DNA from: JAPUEK01 sp963815355
Lineage (GTDB): Bacteria; Pseudomonadota; Alphaproteobacteria; Rhodobacterales; Rhodobacteraceae
DNA length: 64,000 nt
Assembly: GCA_963815355.1 (NCBI GenBank)
Contig: CAWFGJ010000013.1
Coordinates: 248,001-312,000 of the forward strand
Direction: 5' to 3'
Every line of letters begins with the position of its first letter. Positions within the stretch are counted from its first letter, which is position 1. Shown piece by piece: positions 33,617-40,626 of the stretch. A program made the translations under genes and the position numbers. The notes under the pieces are model-generated. The model did no database searches. It worked only from the letters and a program-made list of their open reading frames with translations, and was not told the DNA's origin.

Positions 33617-34358
33617 AATTTTGACCTCTGATGCCCTTGTTCCCCGCCACGGGTTTTTCACCCGCAAAGGGGGTGCGTCTTCTGGCATCTTTGCGGGGCT
33701 GAACTGCGGATCGGGGTCCTCTGATCTGACCGAGATCGTGTCGATCAACCGCGCACGCGCGGCAGAGGCGCTTGGCCTTGCGCCAACCGCGCTGGCCGGG
33801 GTGCATCAGGTGCATTCCGCACTGGCCTTGCCGATGATGGCGCCCGTCTCTCCCAAACCGCAGGCCGACGCGATGGTCACCGCGACGCGCGGCCTTGGGC
33901 TTGCGGTGCTGACCGCCGATTGCCAGCCTGTGCTGTTTGCCGATGCCGAGGCCGGGGTGATCGGTGCAGCCCATGCTGGCTGGCGCGGGGCCAAAGCCGG
34001 GGTGCTGGAGGCCACGCTTGACGCGATGGAGGCCTTGGGGGCCAAACGCCGCGCGATTGCGGCCGTCATTGGCCCAACCATCAGCCAAGCCGCCTATGAG
34101 GTGGGCCCTGAGTTTTTTGAATCCTTTACGGATGATGATCCCTCAACCCGGCGCTTTTTCGCGGGCGGTGCGGCGGGGCGGATGCTGTTTGATTTGCCCT
34201 CTTACGGGCTTTGGCGCTTGCGTGAGGCCGGGGTCGGTCATGCGGAATGGACCGGGCATTGCACCTACCGCGATCCGGAGCGATTCTATTCGTTCCGGCG
34301 CACCACCCACGCAGGCGAGGCGGACTATGGCCGCCTGATCTCGATCATCCGGCTGTAG
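33609..34358 (+). CDS. pgeF: PgeF/YfiH-family multicopper polyphenol-oxidase-fold enzyme
   Basis: 249 residues. The metal-site motifs are GVHQVHS, LTADCQPVLFAD and GAAHAGWRGAKAGVLE, with GHCTYRDPERFYSFRRT near the end. Family members act as purine-nucleoside phosphorylases/adenosine deaminases, and E. coli PgeF removes wrongly incorporated amino acids from peptidoglycan precursors. It overlaps the methyltransferase gene by eight bases and is the last gene of the lgt operon. Confidence 0.9.
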   Translation: MLEILTSDALVPRHGFFTRKGGASSGIFAGLNCGSGSSDLTEIVSINRARAAEALGLAPTALAGVHQVHSALALPMMAPVSPKPQADAMVTATRGLGLAVLTADCQPVLFADAEAGVIGAAHAGWRGAKAGVLEATLDAMEALGAKRRAIAAVIGPTISQAAYEVGPEFFESFTDDDPSTRRFFAGGAAGRMLFDLPSYGLWRLREAGVGHAEWTGHCTYRDPERFYSFRRTTHAGEADYGRLISIIRL

Positions 34359-34406
34359 AATCTGGCGGGATGCAGGCAAGGCGCGCCACGGCTTAGCCGC
34401 AATCGT

Positions 34407-34463
34407 GGAAACAATTCCCAAATCGCGCGGCAGATTGTTTCCAAACCGATATTTATGTATTTT
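34407..34463 (+). promoter_or_regulatory. Inverted repeat overlapping a possible promoter
   Basis: Perfect 9-bp arms GGAAACAAT (34407-34415) and ATTGTTTCC (34434-34442) are spaced by 18 bases. The right arm contains TTGTTT, which lies 17 bases before TATTTT (34458-34463), a plausible sigma70-type promoter for the small gene at 34623. An operator is one reading; a terminator of pgeF is another. A wider inverted pair, CTTAGCCGC (34393-34401) and GCGGCTAAG (34513-34521), surrounds it. Confidence 0.4.
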
Positions 34464-34622
34464 CTTTCAATGCGTTACAAATGCGGGCGACCCTGCCACA
34501 ATCCCTGCAACTGCGGCTAAGGCATTTTTCAAAGCGCGGGCTTTGTGGCCAAATCCTTGCCGCAAATCTCCGTCATAACGGTGGCAAGGTTGAAACAACC
34601 AAGACCATTTGAGGAGCACATC

Positions 34623-34772
34623 ATGAAAAAAGACCGTCGCTGGATGAAGTCCATTCTCGCAGCCAGCACCGAACAGACCGTCTCTTTGCCTTGGGCGCGC
34701 GGCGAGCGCCGTCGCCCTGAAGCGATGAAAGCCACCTCGACCCCCAAACCGCGCGCCTTGGCCGCCCGCTGA
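34623..34772 (+). CDS. Small basic protein, 49 residues
   Basis: A short, strongly basic protein beginning MKKDRRWMKSILAASTEQT, with a WARGERRR motif and ending KPRALAAR. GAGGAG lies six bases before the ATG, an excellent ribosome-binding site, and a terminator follows at 34808, so it looks like a genuine monocistronic gene. It has no signal peptide or known domain. The character suggests a nucleic-acid or ribosome-associated peptide, but that is only charge-based inference. Confidence 0.72.
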   Translation: MKKDRRWMKSILAASTEQTVSLPWARGERRRPEAMKATSTPKPRALAAR

Positions 34773-35189
34773 AAAGCCGGACAAAACAAGCCAGTCGATT
34801 CGCGTCAAAGGGCCGGGGGATACCCCGGCCCTTCGCATTTGGAACACATTCGCGGCCCTGATTCTGCTTATGCGACGGCTTGGGGCCTGCTGATTGAAAA
34901 CGGTTGGTGAAACAATCCAACGTTTACATGAAGATCGGCTTGCAAGCCCGTTCAAATAAGAAATAATTTTGACAAGATCGTCTTATTTTGCCATCTTCTG
35001 CCTAACAGATGTCCCTCTGTGACAACACGCCTTGCGGGAAATGTAAGACCTACTGGCAACCCCAAGGCGAACCGATCCGGCCGCTACCGCCGTCTCGGGA
35101 TTGATGCTCGGTCAAGGCCGCCCCGGTGCTCCTCTGGCACCATCAAGGGGCGGCCTGAACATTTGGCACAGCCCACAATCCTGCCCCGC
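34773..35189. other. 417-bp intergenic region between small basic gene and lrp
   Basis: No protein gene is seen. The region has the terminator of the small gene (34808-34840), then an AT-rich patch with TTGACA (34969-34974), and finally a strong hairpin with arms AGGCCGCCCC (35115-35124) and GGGGCGGCCT (35147-35156) enclosing a nested GGTGC/GCACC stem. A promoter-like element followed 140 bp later by a hairpin is compatible with a small RNA. Confidence 0.4.
34808..34840 (+). terminator. Stem-loop after the small basic protein gene
   Basis: Perfect 9-bp stem GGGCCGGGG / CCCCGGCCC with GATA loop, followed by TTCGCATTT. The T-tract is weak, but the position 36 bp after the stop is right. Confidence 0.7.
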
Positions 35190-35690
35190 TCAGGCCTGCT
35201 TGGCCAACCGCGCCTCCAGCACGTCAAACGGCAAACCCGGCTCATCCTTGGCGCAGCGGATTACCAATGAGGTTTTTACCGAAGCCACGTTTTCCGCCGA
35301 GGTCAGCCCTTCGGTCAGAAAACTTTGAAAGGTCGACAGATCCGGCGCCACGCATTTCAGAATGAAATCGATCTCGCCGTTCAGCATGTGACACTCGCGG
35401 ACCAAGGGCCATTCGCGGCAGCGCTTTTCAAAAGCGGAAAGGTCGGTTTCGGCCTGCGACCGCAGGCGGACCATGGCGAAAACCCGCACCTCAAAACCCA
35501 ATTCGCGCGCGTCGATCTCGGCGTGATACCCCTTGATATAGCCCGCCTCTTCCAACACCCGTACACGGCGCAGGCAGGGCGGCGCAGAGATGCCGACCCG
35601 GCTGGCCAGTTCCACATTGGTCATGCGCCCATCAGCCTGCAGTTCCGCAAGGATGCGGCGGTCAATCGGATCCAGCTTTGAGGTGGCCAT
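35190..35690 (-). CDS. Lrp/AsnC-family transcriptional regulator
   Basis: 166 residues. The N-terminal winged helix contains LDPIDRRILAELQADGRMTN and ASRVGISAPPCLRRVRVLEE, and the C-terminal RAM effector-binding domain follows (VRECHMLNGEIDFILKCVAP). Lrp-type proteins sense amino acids and commonly control a divergent neighbour; here that is trxB, 206 bp away. The region between holds an AT-rich imperfect palindrome (35735-35774). The amino-acid ligand cannot be predicted. Confidence 0.92.
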   Translation of the reverse strand: MATSKLDPIDRRILAELQADGRMTNVELASRVGISAPPCLRRVRVLEEAGYIKGYHAEIDARELGFEVRVFAMVRLRSQAETDLSAFEKRCREWPLVRECHMLNGEIDFILKCVAPDLSTFQSFLTEGLTSAENVASVKTSLVIRCAKDEPGLPFDVLEARLAKQA

Positions 35691-35734
35691 TATCGTCTCC
35701 TGTTTGCGCTTCAGATAGGCTCAGACGGGGTCCC

Positions 35735-35774
35735 GCGCAATAATCTTTCGCAAACTCGCAATATTTATTCGCGC
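35735..35774. promoter_or_regulatory. AT-rich imperfect palindrome between lrp and trxB
   Basis: GCGCAATAAT (35735-35744) and ATTTATTCGCGC (35763-35774) form an imperfect inverted pair around an AT-rich core in an otherwise GC-rich region. It is a candidate autoregulatory Lrp-type operator, because Lrp proteins favour such AT-rich palindromes. This is inference from position and composition. Confidence 0.35.
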
Positions 35775-35896
35775 AGCGCCCGATCCGGCGCTGTTTTGGA
35801 ACGGCAACCGCCCAGCCCTTCCCCCCCCCGCCAGCAGCGCTTATATGAAGGGCGCACGATTCCGGACCGATCCGGACAAGGTTTCTGGGGGCAAGA

Positions 35897-36835
35897 ATGA
35901 GCGAGACACGGCACACCAAGGTTCTGATCATCGGCTCTGGCCCGGCGGGTTATACGGCGGCTGTCTATGCCTCCCGCGCGATGCTTGACCCGATCCTTGT
36001 GCAAGGGATGCAGCCGGGCGGGCAGTTGACCATCACGACCGAGGTCGAAAACTGGCCCGGCGACAGCCACGTACAGGGCCCGGACCTCATGGTGCGGATG
36101 GAGGCCCATGCACAGGCGATGGGAGCAGAGATCATCGGTGATTATATCACCAGCCTTGATCTGCAAAACCGCCCCTTCACCGCGCAGGGCGACAGCGGCA
36201 CCACCTATACCGCCGATGCCGTCATCCTTGCGACGGGGGCGCAGGCCAAATGGCTGGGGCTGCCGTCGGAAGAAAAGTTCAAGGGCTTTGGCGTCTCGGC
36301 CTGTGCGACCTGCGATGGCTTCTTTTACCGTGGCAAGGAAATCGTGGTCATCGGCGGCGGCAATACCGCGGTGGAAGAGGCCCTGTTCCTGACCAACTTT
36401 GCCTCCAAGGTGACGCTGATCCACCGCCGCGACAGCCTGCGCGCCGAAAAGATCATGCAGGACCGCCTGTTCAAGAACCCCAAGATTGAACTCTTGTGGA
36501 ACTCTGAGGTGACAGAGGTTCTGGGAACCGAGGCCCCGCTGGGTGTGACCGGTGTACGCACCCGCAACCTGCAAACCGGCGAAGAGGGCGTGGTGCCCTG
36601 TGCGGGCTTCTTTGTGGCGATTGGCCATGCCCCGGCCTCTGAACTGGTCAAGGACCAGCTGCCGCTGCACAGCGGCGGTTATGTGCAGGTAGAACCGGGC
36701 AGCACGCGCACCGCGATCCCCGGCGTCTTTGCTGCGGGCGATCTGACGGACCACATCTACCGGCAGGCCGTGACCTCGGCGGGCATGGGCTGTATGGCGG
36801 CACTGGATGCCGAACGCTGGCTGTCGGGGCACTAA
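35897..36835 (+). CDS. trxB: Thioredoxin reductase
   Basis: 312 residues. The FAD-binding IIGSGPAGYTAAVYASRA lies at the N-terminus, the redox-active pair is Cys136 and Cys139 in SACATCDGFF, the NADPH-binding motif is VVIGGGNTAVEEALFL, and the C-terminal FAD motif is GVFAAGDLTDHIYRQ. It reduces thioredoxin with NADPH. The ATG has TGGGGGCAAG upstream. It is divergent from the Lrp-type gene, an arrangement that suggests, but does not prove, regulation by it. Confidence 0.95.
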   Translation: MSETRHTKVLIIGSGPAGYTAAVYASRAMLDPILVQGMQPGGQLTITTEVENWPGDSHVQGPDLMVRMEAHAQAMGAEIIGDYITSLDLQNRPFTAQGDSGTTYTADAVILATGAQAKWLGLPSEEKFKGFGVSACATCDGFFYRGKEIVVIGGGNTAVEEALFLTNFASKVTLIHRRDSLRAEKIMQDRLFKNPKIELLWNSEVTEVLGTEAPLGVTGVRTRNLQTGEEGVVPCAGFFVAIGHAPASELVKDQLPLHSGGYVQVEPGSTRTAIPGVFAAGDLTDHIYRQAVTSAGMGCMAALDAERWLSGH

Positions 36836-37035
36836 CCGGGCCGGAACGCCGTTGCGGTGGACACCGCAGCGGCGAAACGCCTGTCCCGCGCGGGCGTAAA
36901 CCGCGGCATTTCCGCCCTTTCTGACGGGGACTTTCCCTGCCCAGCTTGAAATTTGCCACAATTCCGGGCTAAGCGCCGCGGCAAGACGCGGGAACCGCCC
37001 GCGCCACAGGTCAAATCAGCAAGCGAGCTTACGCG

Positions 37036-38742
37036 ATGTCAATTTCCAATCACGCTCCGATTCCGGAGTTGTTCGTTTCTTCCGATTCTGCGCTGAAACT
37101 GAAGCATGAGGCAGGCAGCCTCCGCTCATGGGATCTGACAAACCGTCAGGTCTGCGATTTGGAATTGCTGATGAACGGCGGTTTTTACCCGCTCAAAGGC
37201 TTTTTGTCCGAGGCCGACTATGACGGCGTCGTCGACACCATGCACACAGCCGACGGTGCCCTGTGGCCGATCCCGGTCACGCTCGACGTGTCCGAGGCCT
37301 TTGCCGAAGGGGTCGAACCCGGTCAGGATATCGCCCTGCGCGACGCAGAGGGCGTGATCCTTGCGATCATGTCGGTCACCGACAAATGGGTTCCCAACAA
37401 GGATCTGGAGGCTGAAAAGGTCTTTGGCGCCAATGATCTGGCCCACCCGGCGGTGAACTACCTGCACAACGTCGCGGGCAAGGTCTACCTTGGCGGCCCG
37501 ATCACCGGCATCCAACAACCAGTGCATTATGATTTCAAGGCCCGCCGCAATACGCCCAACGAATTGCGCGCCTTCTTCCGCAAGATGGGCTGGAAGAAAA
37601 TCGTGGCCTTCCAGACCCGCAACCCGCTGCACCGCGCGCATCAGGAACTGACCTTCCGCGCCGCCAAGGAAGTGCAGGCCAACCTGCTGATCCATCCGGT
37701 GGTCGGCATGACCAAGCCGGGCGACGTAGACCATTTCACCCGCGTGCGCTGCTATGAGGCGGTGATCGACAAGTACCCGGCCTCGACCACCTCGATGAGC
37801 CTTTTGAACCTCGCCATGCGCATGGCTGGCCCGCGCGAAGCGGTCTGGCACGGCATCATCCGCCGCAACCACGGCGTCACCCACTTCATCGTGGGCCGTG
37901 ACCACGCCGGGCCGGGCAAAAACTCGCAAGGGCAGGATTTCTACGGCCCCTACGACGCCCAAGTGCTGTTCAAACAGCACGAGGCCGAAATCGGCGTGAC
38001 CATGGTGGATTTCAAGCACATGGTCTATGTGCAGGAAAAGGCCTCGTATTTCCCCGCAAACGAAGTCCCCGAGGGCGCGACGGTGCTGGATATTTCGGGC
38101 ACCGAATTGCGCCGCCGCCTGCGCGAAGGGCTGGATATCCCGGAATGGTTTTCCTTCCCCGAGGTGGTCAGCCAACTGCGCAAAACCTCTCCGGCGCGTG
38201 ACAAGCAGGGCTTCACGGTGTTCTTCACGGGTCTGTCCGGTTCGGGAAAATCAACGATCGCCAACGCTTTGATGGTCAAGCTGATGGAACAGGGCGGTCG
38301 CCCGGTGACGCTGCTGGACGGCGACGTGGTGCGCAAACACCTGTCTTCGGAACTCGGCTTCTCGAAAGAGCACCGCGACATCAACATCCGCCGCATCGGC
38401 TATGTCGCGTCCGAGATCACCAAGAACGGCGGCATCGCCATTTGCGCGCCGATCGCCCCCTACACCGCGACCCGCCGTGCGGTGCGCGAAATGGTCGAAA
38501 CCTATGGCGCCTTCCTTGAGGTCCACGTCGCGACCTCTGTTGAAGAATGCGAACGCCGCGACCGCAAAGGCCTCTACAAGCTGGCCCGCGAAGGCAAGAT
38601 CAAGGAATTCACCGGGATTTCCGACCCCTATGAGGTTCCGGTCAAAGCCGAAATCGTGCTCGACACCGAAGGCACCGATGTCGACAGCTGCGCCCATCAG
38701 GTGATCCTGAAACTGGAAAGCCTCGGCCTGATCAAAGCCTGA
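37036..38742 (+). CDS. Bifunctional sulfate adenylyltransferase / APS kinase
   Basis: 568 residues combining two enzymes of sulfate activation. Residues 1-385 are a Sat-type ATP sulfurylase (QTRNPLHRAH at 193-202, VGRDHAGPG at 287-294). Residues 390-568 are an APS kinase with Walker A GLSGSGKST at 399-407 and the DGDVVRKHLSSELGFSKEHR region. The product is PAPS for sulfate reduction or for sulfotransferases such as the one at 21436. This single-chain form differs from the heterodimeric CysDN system. A strong terminator follows, so it is monocistronic. Confidence 0.94.
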   Translation: MSISNHAPIPELFVSSDSALKLKHEAGSLRSWDLTNRQVCDLELLMNGGFYPLKGFLSEADYDGVVDTMHTADGALWPIPVTLDVSEAFAEGVEPGQDIALRDAEGVILAIMSVTDKWVPNKDLEAEKVFGANDLAHPAVNYLHNVAGKVYLGGPITGIQQPVHYDFKARRNTPNELRAFFRKMGWKKIVAFQTRNPLHRAHQELTFRAAKEVQANLLIHPVVGMTKPGDVDHFTRVRCYEAVIDKYPASTTSMSLLNLAMRMAGPREAVWHGIIRRNHGVTHFIVGRDHAGPGKNSQGQDFYGPYDAQVLFKQHEAEIGVTMVDFKHMVYVQEKASYFPANEVPEGATVLDISGTELRRRLREGLDIPEWFSFPEVVSQLRKTSPARDKQGFTVFFTGLSGSGKSTIANALMVKLMEQGGRPVTLLDGDVVRKHLSSELGFSKEHRDINIRRIGYVASEITKNGGIAICAPIAPYTATRRAVREMVETYGAFLEVHVATSVEECERRDRKGLYKLAREGKIKEFTGISDPYEVPVKAEIVLDTEGTDVDSCAHQVILKLESLGLIKA

Positions 38743-38773
38743 TCAGCCCCGCACAAACACCCGCCGTAACAAC

Positions 38774-38802
38774 AAAGGCCGCCCCAACGGGCGGCCTTTT
38801 GC
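38774..38802 (+). terminator. Rho-independent terminator of the sat-cysC gene
   Basis: Perfect 11-bp stem AAAGGCCGCCC / GGGCGGCCTTT with loop CAAC, ending in TTTTGCTT. Confidence 0.92.
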
Positions 38803-38845
38803 TTGTCATTCCTGCCACGCCAAGCCTCAAGAAAGAAAAAGCCCT

Positions 38846-38877
38846 TTCATCTTGGCCCAAATACTCCCGCCGGAGGC
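38846..38877 (-). repeat. Dispersed intergenic repeat, copy C
   Basis: On the minus strand it reads GCCTCCGGCGGGAGTATTTG followed by GGCCAAGATGAA. It lies between convergent genes, just after the sat-cysC terminator. Confidence 0.75.
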
Positions 38878-38923
38878 ATCCGCCGCCACGGCAATGCGCT
38901 GCAGGACAGAACCCGGCACGGGC

Positions 38924-39151
38924 TCAGTGCACGTTCACCGGGACCATCTCATTTTCCCGCGCCAGGGCGAAGGCGAGCTTGCGGTCGGCCACCAGCGCCA
39001 ATCGCTCCCCATCGGGGCGGTGTACCGAATAGACGGTTTCCACTTCACCAATCTGGGCGCGCAGGTCATCAGACAGCCCCGCCACGGCGATGGGGCGGAT
39101 GTAGACGATGGCAGACTCGGCTGCGGGCAGGGGGTTGTATTTCACGTCCAT
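38924..39151 (-). CDS. DUF1150-family protein
   Basis: 75 residues starting MDVKYNPLPAAESAIVYIRP, with the block RPDGERLALVADRKLAFALA matching DUF1150. These small proteins are encoded next to hsp20 in many alphaproteobacteria, as here, where the gene starts 10 bp after the hsp20 stop and carries GGAG upstream. It probably belongs to the heat-shock operon. No function is established. Confidence 0.85.
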   Translation of the reverse strand: MDVKYNPLPAAESAIVYIRPIAVAGLSDDLRAQIGEVETVYSVHRPDGERLALVADRKLAFALARENEMVPVNVH

Positions 39152-39161
39152 GACGTTCTCC

Positions 39162-39575
39162 TTATTTGCGGCCGATACGAATGGTTTGCACGACGGTTTC
39201 GGGGGCTGAACGGTGCAGGTCGATGCTGAGCAGGCCATGCTCAAGGTTGGCCAAGCCCACCTCAACCCCGTCAGCCAGCACAAAACTGCGCTGGAAGGCG
39301 CGGGCGGCGATGCCGCGGTGCAGGAATATCCGCTCACCCGCCTCATCGGACTGGCGCCCGCGGATGACCAGCTGGCGATCCTCAACCGTGATCGCCAGAT
39401 CCTCTTCGCGAAACCCCGCGACGGCCAGCGTGATCCGGTAGGTATTCTCCGACGTCGCCTCAATATTGAACGGCGGATAGGCTTCGGAGGCGGTTTTTGC
39501 GGTTCGCTCCACCAGCCGTTCCAACTGTTCAAAGCCCAGCAGGTACGGGTGCGCGCCCAAGGTCAGTTTCGTCAT
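39162..39575 (-). CDS. Hsp20-family small heat-shock protein
   Basis: 137 residues with an alpha-crystallin domain (YPPFNIEATSENTYRITLAV, then AGFREEDLAITVEDRQLVIR, GRQSD and the conserved GLANLEHGLLSIDL). It resembles IbpA-type holdases that keep unfolded proteins refoldable. Two ATGs are possible, 39581 and 39575; AAGGA is seven bases from the second, which fits best. The leader has a sigma32-type promoter and a ROSE-like hairpin that would hide the ribosome-binding site at low temperature. The DUF1150 gene follows. Confidence 0.93.
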   Translation of the reverse strand: MTKLTLGAHPYLLGFEQLERLVERTAKTASEAYPPFNIEATSENTYRITLAVAGFREEDLAITVEDRQLVIRGRQSDEAGERIFLHRGIAARAFQRSFVLADGVEVGLANLEHGLLSIDLHRSAPETVVQTIRIGRK

Positions 39576-39657
39576 TCCCATGTCCTTTTCGAAAGCGACA
39601 TCTGGTTTTGGCCGTTTGCGGGCCGAACACTCAAGGCCCCGGCATTGGCGACCCTGT
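39576..39657 (-). promoter_or_regulatory. Candidate ROSE-type RNA thermometer in the hsp20 leader
   Basis: The leader RNA ends in a hairpin at 39600-39581. UGUC-G-CUUU pairs with AAAG-GACA around a CGA loop, so that the Shine-Dalgarno (AAGGA) is paired and a single G bulges opposite it. The strand against the Shine-Dalgarno reads UCGCU, which fits the U(U/C)GCU hallmark of ROSE elements. Another stem, GGGCC/GGCCC (around 39635-39613), lies upstream, consistent with the multi-hairpin ROSE layout. Predicted by eye. Confidence 0.65.
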
Positions 39658-39664
39658 GTTGTAA

Positions 39665-39693
39665 ATATGGGGCCGCAAGCCCTGCCCCGCAAG
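39665..39693 (-). promoter_or_regulatory. Sigma32-type heat-shock promoter of hsp20
   Basis: On the minus strand CTTGCG (39693-39688) and CCCCATAT (39672-39665) are separated by 15 bases, very close to the RpoH consensus CTTGAA-N(13-17)-CCCCATNT. Transcription would begin near 39658, giving a leader of about 80 bases. Confidence 0.75.
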
Positions 39694-39800
39694 AGCGGAG
39701 GAACACGGGATTTTTTGATCAACCGTACAAGAATCTTCCCGCGCGCGGTGCGAATCGCTGTATCGTAAGGAAAGCCAAGAAGACTGGACGCTATCCTGCC

Positions 39801-40019
39801 ATGAATGCCCCAAACGAAATGAATTTCGAAGACCTGATGCGCTTCCGTCTGGAGGTGCTTCGGCGTGAGCATCGCGACCTTGATGAGGCAGTCCGCGCGC
39901 TTGAAATGGATGGGCGTCCGGATCAGTTGATCTTGCGGCGGCTCAAAAAGCAAAAGCTGTCGTTAAAGGATCAGATCGTCAAACTGGAAGACCGGCTGAT
40001 CCCCGACATCATCGCCTAA
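39801..40019 (+). CDS. YdcH-like (DUF465) small helical protein
   Basis: 72 residues, almost entirely helical and highly charged. FEDLMRFRLEVLRREHRDLD followed by EAVRAL and the basic LILRRLKKQKLSLKDQI segment match the DUF465/YdcH pattern of a short coiled-coil hairpin. No obvious Shine-Dalgarno precedes the ATG at 39801; the second Met (codon 7) is an alternative. The gene is divergent from hsp20 and sits upstream of purEK, but 121 bp separate them. Function unknown. Confidence 0.78.
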   Translation: MNAPNEMNFEDLMRFRLEVLRREHRDLDEAVRALEMDGRPDQLILRRLKKQKLSLKDQIVKLEDRLIPDIIA

Positions 40020-40140
40020 GCCGACCCGCTTGGCGCTGCCAAAGCGCGGGATCGCGGCCACACCTGTCGCCGCGCCGTCACCAAACCCTTGCTGCACCCC
40101 TGCCCCCGGTATAATCCGCCCTGAACGACAGGAGGCGCGG

Positions 40141-40626
40141 ATGACTGTTGACGTGGGAATCATCATGGGAAGCCAGTCCGACTGGCCGACAATGAAGGAA
40201 GCCGCCCTGCTTCTGACCGAACTGGGCATTTCCCATGAGACAAAGATCGTCTCGGCCCATCGCACACCGGATCGTTTGTGGGCCTATGGCAAGACGGCGG
40301 TTGACCGTGGCCTGAAGGTGATCATCGCGGGCGCGGGTGGTGCGGCGCATTTGCCGGGCATGATGGCCTCCAAGACGCGGGTGCCGGTGATCGGGGTGCC
40401 GGTGCTGACCAAGGCGCTGTCTGGCGTCGACAGCCTCTATTCCATCTTGCAAATGCCCAAGGGCTACCCGGTTGCGACCATGGCCATCGGGGCTGCAGGG
40501 GCGGCCAATGCGGCCTTGCTGGCGGCGGGTATCCTGTCGCTGAACGACGCAGAGCTTGCCGCCCGGCTGGATGCGTGGCGCGCCGCCCTGACCGCCTCAA
40601 TCCCGGAGGAGCCGCAGGATGTCTGA
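40141..40626 (+). CDS. purE: N5-carboxyaminoimidazole ribonucleotide mutase PurE
   Basis: 161 residues. The family core is present at the start, IIMGSQSDWPTMKEAALLL, with SAHRTPDRLWAYGKTA next and IIAGAGGAAHLPGMMAS in the middle. PurE converts N5-CAIR to CAIR in purine synthesis, accepting the product of PurK. GGAGG is eight bases from the ATG. The last eight bases overlap purK, so the two subunits of this step are coupled. Confidence 0.95.
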   Translation: MTVDVGIIMGSQSDWPTMKEAALLLTELGISHETKIVSAHRTPDRLWAYGKTAVDRGLKVIIAGAGGAAHLPGMMASKTRVPVIGVPVLTKALSGVDSLYSILQMPKGYPVATMAIGAAGAANAALLAAGILSLNDAELAARLDAWRAALTASIPEEPQDV

